Source: Butyrivibrio sp. INlla21 (GTDB taxonomy: Bacteria; Bacillota; Clostridia; Lachnospirales; Lachnospiraceae). Taken from it: a stretch of 57,087 nucleotides of DNA. The notes under the pieces were generated by a model, which saw only the letters and a program-made list of their open reading frames with translations, did no database searches and had not been told where the DNA came from. The DNA lies in contig NZ_FPCC01000020.1 of NCBI RefSeq assembly GCF_900116875.1, positions 1 through 57,087 of the forward strand. Reading direction: 5' to 3'. Positions 1 through 7,810 of the stretch are shown piece after piece. The position numbers and the translations under genes were made by a program. How positions within the stretch are numbered: the first letter of the stretch is position 1; each line of letters starts with the position of its first letter.

Positions 1-2
1 AT

Positions 3-218
3 GACATAAGATACACCGAGGGGATGAAAGATCTCTATTCTCACAGGAAAGAAACAATAGAGAGAATCTTTGGGACAGCCAAAGAGAATCATGGATTTAG
101 ATATACACAGATGTATGGAAAGGCGCGGATGGAAATGAAGGTCGCGCTTACCTTTGCGTGTATGAATCTAAAAAAGCTTGCAAGAATCAAGAATGAATGG
201 CGGTTAGAAATGGCCTGA
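3..218 (+). CDS. Transposase, C-terminal end (IS1182-like), 5' part outside window
   Basis: The frame is open from the left edge of the window and ends at a TGA, giving about 71 residues. The stretch ERIFGTAKENHGFR followed by MKVALTFACMNLKKL matches the C-terminal end of DDE transposases of the IS1182 group as known from Lachnospiraceae: a catalytic-Glu region followed by the closing helix. Only the tail is visible, so it cannot be said whether the full copy is intact. Two hairpins lie directly downstream (271-299, 316-345), probably part of the element end. The next gene is convergent. Confidence 0.75.
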   Translation, partial: DIRYTEGMKDLYSHRKETIERIFGTAKENHGFRYTQMYGKARMEMKVALTFACMNLKKLARIKNEWRLEMA

Positions 219-270
219 TAAGGGCTGTTTTGACCATTTTTATTATGAAAATCCGGCTTAAGAAGAAAAA

Positions 271-299
271 TGGTCTTGAGAGCTATGCTCTCAAGACCA
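271..299. repeat. Perfect 13-bp inverted repeat behind the transposase
   Basis: Left arm 271-283 and right arm 287-299 are perfect complements around a 3-nt TAT loop. No T-run follows. It lies in the 145-bp gap between the transposase stop and the convergent membrane-protein gene. It may serve as a transcription stop or as subterminal structure of the insertion element. Confidence 0.7.
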
Positions 300-315
300 C
301 TTTGTCTACAGTCTG

Positions 316-345
316 AAGGGTCAAAAGCTTTTGCTTTTGGCCCTT
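316..345. repeat. Second hairpin, 13-bp arms with one G-T pair
   Basis: Arms 316-328 and 333-345 pair with one wobble around a TTTT loop. It sits 19 bp before the stop codon of the minus-strand gene, so it could act as a bidirectional transcription stop for the transposase and that gene. Confidence 0.55.
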
Positions 346-363
346 ATAATCTTTAAAACACGT

Positions 364-1485
364 TTAATTCAATTTTTCTTTTATAAAATCATCAGCAGTT
401 TTTCCACCTGAAAAAGTGGCAGTTTTCTTAAAGGGATTGGATCTGTAAGCGGATATGTCCTCTATAACTCCGGAATTTAGTTTGCAATCCTTCATGCTGA
501 ATACATTATATTCCGAGTCGGATTTTTCCAGGATTATATTTTTGCCGGGAACATATTCATATTCGTTTTTCGAATGATGCCAATTCATAAATTGATATAC
601 ATAACCGTCCTTGAAGGTGCATACGGAGAAATTGTTTCCGCCTTCACCTGTATCCATGAGGAGTTCAGGTATGTCATCGTTGTTAATGTTGATAAGATCA
701 TATCTGTTTGTTCCGGCAGACATTGTTTCATAAAATCCTATGATGGCTTTATAGCCTTCTTTATAAGAACTAAAATCTCCGTTTATCTGTCCCTTTGAAT
801 AGTAATCGCAGACATCATCTACAGTAAATCCCTTATTAAGATATTGTGTTGCGTCAGTGATCGGAGGATATGAAATAAAACAGGTACCCTCGGAATCATA
901 GCTTGAATCGTAACTTAATGAATCGCCAACGAAGAGCCAGGACATTTCGCTTGAATCTTTTGTTCCGGTAAAGAGAAGATCGGTGTATCCGTCAAAGTTA
1001 ACGTCAGAAGCTTTGAAGCCGGTTATTGTATCCGGAGTGTTTCCATCATCGTGAGAAAATAAAGTACCCAAGCCGCTTTCGTGGCTGTAATAGGAATAAT
1101 CAATATCGTATGCTCTGTCCGCGGGGAGAAGGATGGTGCATGTATCATCACTTTCGTTAACATCAAATGTGATAGCGTATTCTTTGGGAATATCTCTTGA
1201 CCAATCCAAAGATACTGATTTATTTATGCCTGCGTCAATATCAATGCTTTCATAGGAAGTATGATCGGCTTCCGGGGCTTCGTCCGAAACGGATTCGGAA
1301 GCTGAAGCGGATTCGGATGAAGAAGCTATCGCAGCTTGCGATTTTGGATTTTTATCCTGTGATATTTCATGCTTGGCAAAAAGATACCCGGAGGCGAAAA
1401 TGATCACGCCTCCGATCATAGTAAGAAATGAAGCGATCGGAATAATAATTCCCAATCGCTTTTTGTTTAGACTTTTGTTTGACAA
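364..1485 (-). CDS. Membrane-anchored protein of unknown function with calcium-loop-like repeats
   Basis: 373 residues. A positively charged N-terminus is followed by one hydrophobic segment (about 11-37), then a Ser/Glu-rich linker (about 50-75), so the bulk probably lies outside the cell on a single N-terminal anchor. Two Asp-rich motifs, DVNFDGYTDL (161-170) and ININNDDIPEL (about 265-275), resemble the D-x-N-x-DG loops of FG-GAP/VCBS-type or EF-hand-like repeats. No enzyme family is recognised. The start is TTG at 1485, supported by AGGAGG ten bases upstream. It follows aroA on the same strand after 55 bp and may be the last gene of the tyrA-aroA transcript, although its function looks unrelated. 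Confidence 0.7.
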   Translation of the reverse strand: MSNKSLNKKRLGIIIPIASFLTMIGGVIIFASGYLFAKHEISQDKNPKSQAAIASSSESASASESVSDEAPEADHTSYESIDIDAGINKSVSLDWSRDIPKEYAITFDVNESDDTCTILLPADRAYDIDYSYYSHESGLGTLFSHDDGNTPDTITGFKASDVNFDGYTDLLFTGTKDSSEMSWLFVGDSLSYDSSYDSEGTCFISYPPITDATQYLNKGFTVDDVCDYYSKGQINGDFSSYKEGYKAIIGFYETMSAGTNRYDLININNDDIPELLMDTGEGGNNFSVCTFKDGYVYQFMNWHHSKNEYEYVPGKNIILEKSDSEYNVFSMKDCKLNSGVIEDISAYRSNPFKKTATFSGGKTADDFIKEKLN

Positions 1486-1540
1486 TTTAAATTATCCTCC
1501 TGTCCTTTAATAAGCGTTTTATGATTATAAATTCCCCAAT

Positions 1541-2869
1541 TTATAATAACGATCTAAGATCGTTGAAAAATGTGGGATATGAGATATCCACGCATTTATC
1601 GTCTGCAATTATTGTTTCGCCTTCTGCGCCGAGAGCCGCGATGGCAAAGCTCATCGCAAGTCTGTGATCGCTGTGAGAATCAATCTCGGCACCTGTAAGA
1701 GGTTTTCCGCCGCGGATGATCATTCCGTCGTCGGTTGCCGTAACGTCGCATCCCATCGCCTTTAAGTTATCTACAACCGAGTCGATTCGATTGGATTCTT
1801 TTACCTTGAGCTCTGCGGCGTCTTTGATGATCGTTGTGCAATCGGCTGTAGCTGCAAGAACCGCCACAACGGGAAGCTCATCAATCATTGTCGGGATATC
1901 GGCGCCGCCGATAACAAATTCTTTGTTTTTATCGCCATGGAGCTTGCTGTATTTAACAAGGATGTCGGCGCGCTTTTCGCTTGAATCATCTTCGTTTAAA
2001 AGAGTGATATCGGCGCCCATGCGCTTTAAGACATTTATGATGCCGGCTCTTGTCTCGTTAACTCCGACGTTCTTGATAAGAAGCTCGGAGCCGGGAACCA
2101 TGAGCGCTGCCGCGATAAAGAAAGCAGCGGAAGATATGTCGCCGGGAACATTTATGTCTATTGCTTTGAGTGACTGCCCGGGATTAAGGACAGCTGCGGC
2201 TTTGCCGTCTTCGTAAATTTCATTGTGTATATCCGCGCCGAAAGCTTTCAGCATGATCTCGGTGTGATTTCTTGAAAGAGCGGGCTCTATAACTGTTGTC
2301 GCAGAATCTGCGTAGAGGCCTGCGAGTATTATCGCTGATTTAACCTGCGCGGAAGCAACGGGGCTGTTGTAAGTGATTCCGTGAAGCTTCTTTCCGCCTG
2401 TGATATGAAGAGGTGCGCAGTCATTGTCTTTTACTGAAACTATATCGGCGCCCATTTCAGATAAGGGTGTGATGACTCTTTTCATCGGACGCTTTTCTAT
2501 CGAAGCATCACCTGTGATATCGGTGTCAAAAGACTGAGCGGAGAGTATTCCGGAGATCAGTCTCGTGGTCGTTCCGCTGTTGCCGGTATAAAGAAGTGAA
2601 TCCGGCGCGGTCAGGCCGTTTATTCCTTTACCGTGAACATATATCGTAGGAACTCCCGTCATATGATTGTTCTTTTTCTCAATCTCGATTCCAAGCTTTC
2701 TGAAGCAATCTATTGTTGAGAGGCAGTCTGCGCTCTCAAGAAAGCCTGTGATCGTTGTGGTTCCTTCGGCAAGAGCACCGAACATGATACTTCTGTGAGA
2801 AATGGATTTATCTCCGGGAACCGTTATTTCGCCTTTTATCGGGGATGTAGCTTTGCTAAGTAATATCAT
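1541..2869 (-). CDS. aroA: 3-phosphoshikimate 1-carboxyvinyltransferase (EPSP synthase)
   Basis: Sixth step of the shikimate pathway: transfers enolpyruvate from PEP to shikimate-3-phosphate in the cytoplasm. 442 residues, normal for the family. The N-terminal PGDKSISHRSIMFGALAEG carries the conserved Lys, Ser and Arg that bind substrate. TGNSGTTTRL is the PEP-binding loop, and IDELPVVAVLA with KESNRI further on carry the catalytic Asp/Glu and Lys. The ATG at 2869 has an AGGA-type ribosome site inside the spacer after tyrA. The 18-bp gap to tyrA implies one transcript feeding aromatic amino acid synthesis. Confidence 0.97.
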   Translation of the reverse strand: MILLSKATSPIKGEITVPGDKSISHRSIMFGALAEGTTTITGFLESADCLSTIDCFRKLGIEIEKKNNHMTGVPTIYVHGKGINGLTAPDSLLYTGNSGTTTRLISGILSAQSFDTDITGDASIEKRPMKRVITPLSEMGADIVSVKDNDCAPLHITGGKKLHGITYNSPVASAQVKSAIILAGLYADSATTVIEPALSRNHTEIMLKAFGADIHNEIYEDGKAAAVLNPGQSLKAIDINVPGDISSAAFFIAAALMVPGSELLIKNVGVNETRAGIINVLKRMGADITLLNEDDSSEKRADILVKYSKLHGDKNKEFVIGGADIPTMIDELPVVAVLAATADCTTIIKDAAELKVKESNRIDSVVDNLKAMGCDVTATDDGMIIRGGKPLTGAEIDSHSDHRLAMSFAIAALGAEGETIIADDKCVDISYPTFFNDLRSLL

Positions 2870-2887
2870 CTTTTTTCCTCAGGTGAT

Positions 2888-3985
2888 TTATTTCTTGTAA
2901 ACATTGTAGCCTTTGTCTGCGAGTATCTCGATGGATTTTTCCAAGCTTGCGTTGTCGTGAAGTTCGATCTTAAGCGTTCCGCGCTCGTACTCTCTGTTGT
3001 GAACAATGCCGATGTTCTTGATGTTGATCTTGTTCTCGGAAAGAAGGAGAGCAACGCTTGCAAGACGGCCGGGCTGGTCGTCAATCTCAACATTGATGCT
3101 GTGTACCTTCTGAATCGGTCCGCTTGACGTCTCGATAAATGATTCTCTGTATTCTCTTGCGGATGAAAAGAAATCGAATATCTTATCAGTCTCTTTTTCA
3201 TCGATGGCAAGCTTGATCTCATATAATGAATCAATGTATTTGCCAAGGAGCTCCGAGATGTTGTCTGCGTTGGTAGTGCAGATCTGTTGCCACATAACGG
3301 GTGAAGATGAGGAGATACGCGTGATGTCCTTAAATCCTCCCGCTGCGATTGTCTTCATGAGCTGATCTTCCGAATCGTTGTCTTTTACCAGGTTGACGAG
3401 CGAAGCGGAGATGACGTGCGGAACGTGGCTTATTGCCGCTGTGATGTAGTCGTGTCTGTTGTGGTCGACTACAAGCGGGATCGCGCCGATCATCTTGACG
3501 AGATCATAATATTTATCAAGTCTTTCTTTTTCCGTAGACTCTGTTGTTGTAAGGATGTAATAAGCGTTTTCCAAAAGAGATGACTTGGAATTGCCAAAGC
3601 CGATCCTCTCGGTACCGGCCATCGGATGTCCGCCGATGAACTGAGATTCAAGCGAAAGCTCTTTTATCTTCTCATGGATTCCTGTCTTGACGCTGCCGAT
3701 ATCCGTGAGCGTCGTCTTCTTATCAAGGAAGGGCAAGAGCTTGTCGATGTTGTCGTTGTTGCACTCGACGGGTGCGCAAAGGAAGATGTAGTCGCAGTCC
3801 GAAAATTCTTGACCGATCTCGTAAAGGGGCAGGTCTACAATCTTTTGCTCATATGCCTTGTCTACGGTCTCCTTGTGAGGAGTGTAGGCTATGATGCGTG
3901 ATGCGGGCTGCTTTTCTTTTATTGCGCGGGCTATCGAGCCGCCTATAAGTCCAAGGCCGATAAAGCCGTAGGTTTCATTGTTCAT
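2888..3985 (-). CDS. tyrA: Prephenate dehydrogenase with C-terminal ACT domain
   Basis: Oxidatively decarboxylates prephenate to 4-hydroxyphenylpyruvate in tyrosine synthesis. 365 residues. A Rossmann dinucleotide motif GLGLIGGSIARA begins at residue 10. GGHPMAGTE and the HDYITAAISHVPH stretch carry the conserved catalytic and substrate residues of the TyrA family. The last 75 residues (VEIDDQPGRLASVALLLSE onward) form an ACT domain, which in this family usually mediates allosteric control by tyrosine; that role here is inferred. First gene of the minus-strand unit, with a promoter at 4054-4082. Confidence 0.95.
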   Translation of the reverse strand: MNNETYGFIGLGLIGGSIARAIKEKQPASRIIAYTPHKETVDKAYEQKIVDLPLYEIGQEFSDCDYIFLCAPVECNNDNIDKLLPFLDKKTTLTDIGSVKTGIHEKIKELSLESQFIGGHPMAGTERIGFGNSKSSLLENAYYILTTTESTEKERLDKYYDLVKMIGAIPLVVDHNRHDYITAAISHVPHVISASLVNLVKDNDSEDQLMKTIAAGGFKDITRISSSSPVMWQQICTTNADNISELLGKYIDSLYEIKLAIDEKETDKIFDFFSSAREYRESFIETSSGPIQKVHSINVEIDDQPGRLASVALLLSENKINIKNIGIVHNREYERGTLKIELHDNASLEKSIEILADKGYNVYKK

Positions 3986-4053
3986 GTAAAAAAATCTCCT
4001 AAGTAATATACGCCTTTATTTGAAGGCGAAAATAATCGTAAGTAGTGAATTAC

Positions 4054-4082
4054 ACTATAACACTTTAATGTACGAAAATCAA
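4054..4082 (-). promoter_or_regulatory. Sigma-A-type promoter for tyrA-aroA
   Basis: On the minus strand TTGATT (4077-4082) and TATAGT (4054-4059) are separated by 17 bp. The transcript would begin near 4047 and runs through a small hairpin (4011-4028, CGCCTT/AAGGCG) before the tyrA start. Confidence 0.6.
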
Positions 4083-4137
4083 ATGCATAAAGGCTTGAAT
4101 GCTATGTGAGAACGTTGTGCAAAATCACCTATAACTC

Positions 4138-4166
4138 TTGTTTTGGTACAGTATCTTTAGTAAAAT
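4138..4166 (+). promoter_or_regulatory. Promoter for the EF-G-like gene
   Basis: TTGTTT (4138-4143) and TAAAAT (4161-4166) with a 17-bp spacer, 76 bp before the start codon. It is divergent from the tyrA promoter within the same 257-bp gap. Confidence 0.5.
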
Positions 4167-4242
4167 ATCATTATAAGTTTTTGGGGGACTTGTATCATAT
4201 CTCATACATATTACCCAAAATGAAGCGACTGGAGGACAAGAT

Positions 4243-6333
4243 ATGAACGTTTACACAACAGACAAGATCAGAAACGTTGTACTGCTTGGGCACGGTGGTG
4301 CCGGCAAGACAAGCTTGGCTGAATCAATGGCTTATCTTGCAGGTATTACATCTAGGATCGGTAAAGTGGAAGATGGAAACACTCTCAGCGATTTTGATAA
4401 GGAAGAGCAGAAGAGACATATTTCTATCAGCACATCAACAATTCCCATGGAATGGGATGGACACAAGATCAATGTCCTGGATACTCCCGGTTTCTTTGAT
4501 TTTGTCGGTGAAGTAGAGGAGGCTATAAGCGTTGCCGACGCGGCGATCATCGTAGTTTCCGGCAAGGCAGGAATAGAGGTAGGTACAGAAAAAGCGTGGG
4601 AGCTTTGCGAGAAGTATAAGATTCCCCGCATGATATTCGTAGCAGATATGGATATCGATGATGTTTCATACAGACAGGTCGTACAGGATATGACCGATAA
4701 GTATGGAAAAAAGATTGCGCCTTTCAATTTACCTATTCGTGAGAACGAGAAGTTCGTCGGATACGTAAATGTTATTCAGGAGAAGGGCTTTAGATGGCAG
4801 GGTAAGGAAGTTGTTGAATGTGACGTTCCCGAGTACAACCAAGCCAACTTAAAGATCTGCCGTGACACTCTTTTAGAGGCTGTTGCAGAGACATCCGAAG
4901 AGTTCATGGACAGATATTTTAACGGAGACACTTTCTCGGAATCAGAGATAAGAGCGGCTGTCCGCACCAACGTATGTGACGGAAGCATCGTTCCCATCGA
5001 GATGGGTTCAAGTACTCTTTGTCAGGGTATTTACACTCTTATGGATGATATCGTTAAGTATATGCCAAGTCCCGAGAATCGTAAGATGGCGGGCATCAAC
5101 ACCAATACCAACGAGATCTTCGAAGCTGACTTTGATTTCTCAAAACCCAAGACAGCTTTTGTATTTAAGACAATGATCGATCCTTTCATCGGTAAGTATT
5201 CACTTATCAAGGTTAGATCGGGTATCTTAAAGCCCGACGACGTAATGTTCGTTGCCGGAAAAGATACTGAGGTTAAGATCGGTAAGCTCTATATTCTTCA
5301 GGGAAATAAGACTTCCGAAGTACCTGAGCTTCATGCGGGCGATCTTGGCGCACTTCAAAAGCTCGATGTTGCTACGGGCGATACGCTTTCAACCAAGGCT
5401 ACTCCCGTTCAGTACGCTAAGATGGATATCTCTCAGCCTTACACGGTTATGAGATACCACGCTCAGAACAAGCAGGATATCGATAAGATCGCACAGTCAC
5501 TTGCCAAGATCGCGGCTGAGGATCAGACGATCAGTGTTGTAAATGACGCCGAGAACAGGCAGACTCTTTTGTACGGCATGGGTGACATGCACCTCGATGT
5601 TGTTAAGAGTAAGCTTGAGAATATCTATAAGGTAAACATCGATCTTACCAAGCCTAAGGTTGCGTTCAGAGAGACGATCAGAAAGAATTCTGACGTTGAG
5701 TACAAATATAAGAAGCAGACAGGTGGTCACGGTCAGTACGGACACGTTAAGATGCGCTTTGCTCCTTCGGGAGATCCTACAACTGCATATACCTTCGATC
5801 AGGAGGTTGTAGGAGGAGCTGTTCCCAAGAACTTCTTCCCTGCAGTTGAAAAGGGTATCGCAGAGTCAGTTCTTAGAGGACCTCTTGCAGCTTATCCCGT
5901 TGTGGGCGTTAAGGCTACACTTTATGACGGATCGTATCACCCTGTTGATTCGTCCGAGATGGCGTTCAAGGTTGCGGCTTCCAATGCCTTCAAGAAGGGC
6001 TTCATGGATGCAACTCCCGTTCTTCTTGAGCCCATCGTATCTCTCAAGGTTACGGTTCCTGACAGCTATACAGGCGACGTAATGGGCGACCTTAACAAGA
6101 GAAGAGGAAGAGTGCTCGGAATGAATCCTACCGCAGCGGGCAAGCAGATCATCGAGGCTGAGGTTCCTCAGATGGAGCTTTACGGATACTGCACACAGCT
6201 TCGTTCAATGACGGGCGGCAGCGGCGAGTTCGAGTATGAGTTCAACAGATATGAGCAGGCTCCTTCGGATGTTCAGGCAAAAGAGGTAGAGGCAAGAGCA
6301 GACAAGGTTGCAGCTGCAAATTCGGAAGAATAA
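4243..6333 (+). CDS. Elongation factor G-like GTPase (FusA2-type paralogue)
   Basis: 696 residues with the five-domain EF-G layout: GTPase domain, domain II, and the III-IV-V half including QTGGHGQYGHVKM, VGGAVPKNFFPAVEKG and VPDSYTGDVMGDLNKRRG. The P-loop is GHGGAGKT (16-23) instead of the canonical GHVDHGKT. The base-recognition motif NKxD is replaced by ADMD within FVADMDIDD. DTPGFFDF is kept as G3. These departures are typical of the EF-G-like group seen beside true FusA in Firmicutes, whose role is not settled. It stands alone with its own promoter and terminator, unlike fusA in the str operon. A strong GGAGG precedes the ATG. Confidence 0.9.
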   Translation: MNVYTTDKIRNVVLLGHGGAGKTSLAESMAYLAGITSRIGKVEDGNTLSDFDKEEQKRHISISTSTIPMEWDGHKINVLDTPGFFDFVGEVEEAISVADAAIIVVSGKAGIEVGTEKAWELCEKYKIPRMIFVADMDIDDVSYRQVVQDMTDKYGKKIAPFNLPIRENEKFVGYVNVIQEKGFRWQGKEVVECDVPEYNQANLKICRDTLLEAVAETSEEFMDRYFNGDTFSESEIRAAVRTNVCDGSIVPIEMGSSTLCQGIYTLMDDIVKYMPSPENRKMAGINTNTNEIFEADFDFSKPKTAFVFKTMIDPFIGKYSLIKVRSGILKPDDVMFVAGKDTEVKIGKLYILQGNKTSEVPELHAGDLGALQKLDVATGDTLSTKATPVQYAKMDISQPYTVMRYHAQNKQDIDKIAQSLAKIAAEDQTISVVNDAENRQTLLYGMGDMHLDVVKSKLENIYKVNIDLTKPKVAFRETIRKNSDVEYKYKKQTGGHGQYGHVKMRFAPSGDPTTAYTFDQEVVGGAVPKNFFPAVEKGIAESVLRGPLAAYPVVGVKATLYDGSYHPVDSSEMAFKVAASNAFKKGFMDATPVLLEPIVSLKVTVPDSYTGDVMGDLNKRRGRVLGMNPTAAGKQIIEAEVPQMELYGYCTQLRSMTGGSGEFEYEFNRYEQAPSDVQAKEVEARADKVAAANSEE

Positions 6334-6352
6334 TAAATAAAAAGATTTTTTG

Positions 6353-6388
6353 GCCGGGAGCTTGTGATGAGCTCCCGGCTTTCTTTAT
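6353..6388 (+). terminator. Intrinsic terminator after the EF-G-like gene
   Basis: Perfect 10-bp stem GCCGGGAGCT (6353-6362) / AGCTCCCGGC (6370-6379) with a 7-nt loop, followed by TTTCTTTATTT. Confidence 0.9.
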
Positions 6389-6415
6389 TTCTAGGAAAAA
6401 AGAGCTTGCATTAAT

Positions 6416-6433
6416 TGTTAGCAAGCGCTAACA
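6416..6433. promoter_or_regulatory. Perfect palindrome upstream of the methyltransferase
   Basis: TGTTAGC (6416-6422) and GCTAACA (6427-6433) flank AAGC. It lies just upstream of the likely -35 box of the methyltransferase gene, and also over a possible alternative promoter (TTGCAT 6407, TAACAT 6429). It looks like an operator for a dimeric regulator whose identity is unknown. Confidence 0.5.
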
Positions 6434-6441
6434 TGTTTTTG

Positions 6442-6471
6442 TTGAGAAATGTATACACTTATAGCTATGAT
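6442..6471 (+). promoter_or_regulatory. Promoter for the methyltransferase gene
   Basis: TTGAGA (6442-6447) and TATGAT (6466-6471), 18-bp spacer, 21 bp before the start codon. It follows the EF-G terminator, so the gene is probably transcribed alone. Confidence 0.6.
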
Positions 6472-6492
6472 TTCTTTTGGAGGAAATGAAAC

Positions 6493-7116
6493 ATGGGACT
6501 ACTTAAAAAGTTTTTTGCACAGACACGTAAACCTAACGGTGTTTTGGGGAAGATGATGATCAACGGTATGAATAAGGGACATGCGAAAGTTGCTGACTGG
6601 GGACTATCACATCTTCAGACAATAGCTCCTTCTGAAATGCTTGAGGTTGGATGCGGCGGCGGTAGAAATGCCCGCGCGCTTATGAAAAAGTATCCTTCCG
6701 CTAAGATGACTGCTATCGACTATTCCGATACATCGGTTGCGACAACTAAAGCTTACAATGCGGATATGATAGAAAAAGGCAGATGCGAGGTAAGACACGG
6801 CGATGTGTCCGCACTTGATCTTGAAAGCGATAAGTACGATCTTGCAACTGCTTTTGAGACAATATATTTCTGGCCGGGACTTGAGAAGTGTTTTAGCAAT
6901 GTCGCCAGAGTCCTTAAGCCGGGCGGAACCTTTATGATTGTCAATGAATCCGACGGAACCGACAAGGCATCTTCTTATTATGAGAGTATGATAGAAGGCA
7001 TGAAATGCCACAAGGCAGAGGATATCGTTAACGCCCTTAAGAGCGCAGGATTTTCTTTCGTTAAGACGGACGTTCACGCATCAAAGCCTTGGATCACGGT
7101 TCTTGCGAAGAAGTGA
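6493..7116 (+). CDS. Class I SAM-dependent methyltransferase
   Basis: 207 residues. The SAM-binding glycine motif LEVGCGGGRNARAL spans about 50-63. An acidic residue closes strand 2 (AIDYSD), and LKPGGTFMIV is the post-II/III motif common to UbiE/Methyltransf_11-type enzymes. The substrate cannot be deduced. GGAGG precedes the ATG. The 3' end overlaps the convergent phosphatase gene by 23 bp, so the two transcripts are complementary at their ends. Confidence 0.85.
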   Translation: MGLLKKFFAQTRKPNGVLGKMMINGMNKGHAKVADWGLSHLQTIAPSEMLEVGCGGGRNARALMKKYPSAKMTAIDYSDTSVATTKAYNADMIEKGRCEVRHGDVSALDLESDKYDLATAFETIYFWPGLEKCFSNVARVLKPGGTFMIVNESDGTDKASSYYESMIEGMKCHKAEDIVNALKSAGFSFVKTDVHASKPWITVLAKK

Positions 7117-7666
7117 TGTTTGTAAATGCTTCAAGCTCGCAGTTTTGCTGGAGGTTGCTCCAGAAATCTTTGAGCGGTGTTTTTCGGAGTTGTGATATAA
7201 GACCGCAATTGAGAGCGCCGTGGGCAACGACGAGAATTGTCTTTCCGGCGTTCATATCGGGAATAAGGACTTCTTCTATAAAGGAAGAGGTCCTTTCTTT
7301 TAATGATTCAAAAGATTCAGAGCCTCCGATCGGCACGTATTCTTCGGGGCGACGGAAGAGGTTGCTCAAAGGAAAGTTCGGGTCTTTGAAGTAACCGCGT
7401 ACGCCTTCGTATTCTCCGAAGCACATCTCTTTTAACCTATCATCTGTTATGATTGGGATATCTCTTCCTTCCAATAGTAATTCAGCAGTCTCTTTTGCCC
7501 TAAGTAAGGGAGAAGAGTAGCAGACATCAAACTTGATATCGGAATATCTTATCCCGGCGGCTTTCGCCATCTCTTTTCCGTTTTCATTTAATGGTATATC
7601 GGTGTGACCCTGGAGTCTTTCTTCTTTATTCCAGTCGGTCTGCCCGTGTCTTGTTATATATAGCAT
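7094..7666 (-). CDS. Histidine phosphatase family protein (phosphoglycerate-mutase-like)
   Basis: 190 residues. The RHG signature is at 6-8 inside YITRHGQTDWN, and the second catalytic His is in VVAHGALN. SSPLLRAKETAELLL and the Glu in EMCFGEYEG complete the branch-1 histidine phosphatase pocket. Such proteins include CobC-like and broad-specificity sugar phosphatases; the substrate is not recognisable. A GGAGA ribosome site lies before ATG 7666. It is divergent from the Re-citrate synthase-like gene and convergent with the methyltransferase. Confidence 0.88.
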   Translation of the reverse strand: MLYITRHGQTDWNKEERLQGHTDIPLNENGKEMAKAAGIRYSDIKFDVCYSSPLLRAKETAELLLEGRDIPIITDDRLKEMCFGEYEGVRGYFKDPNFPLSNLFRRPEEYVPIGGSESFESLKERTSSFIEEVLIPDMNAGKTILVVAHGALNCGLISQLRKTPLKDFWSNLQQNCELEAFTNITSSQEP

Positions 7667-7739
7667 TTTTTCTCCGTTTCAGTTTTGAGTAAAACGCAAA
7701 TATTAAAAAAAGTCAAGAAAAACTAGATAAATACTGACC

Positions 7740-7768
7740 TTGACACTCATGGTATGATTGTATACAAT
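7740..7768 (+). promoter_or_regulatory. Promoter with palindromic operator for the citrate synthase-gntR-icd unit
   Basis: TTGACA (7740-7745), 17-bp spacer, TACAAT (7763-7768). The 12-bp perfect palindrome ATTGTATACAAT (7757-7768) covers the -10 box. Sites of this GTATAC-centred kind are bound by FadR/FCD-type GntR regulators, and such a regulator is encoded two genes downstream (9259). Negative autoregulation of the unit is therefore inferred. Confidence 0.7.
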
Positions 7769-7810
7769 TATACGCGATGACCATTTTAGTATTTAGTGAG
7801 GAGTTTATTC

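Noticed and set aside
1716..2216. 166-codon open frame antisense to aroA
   Set aside because: It lies wholly inside aroA, has no ribosome site or domain, and its composition is that of a reversed coding sequence.
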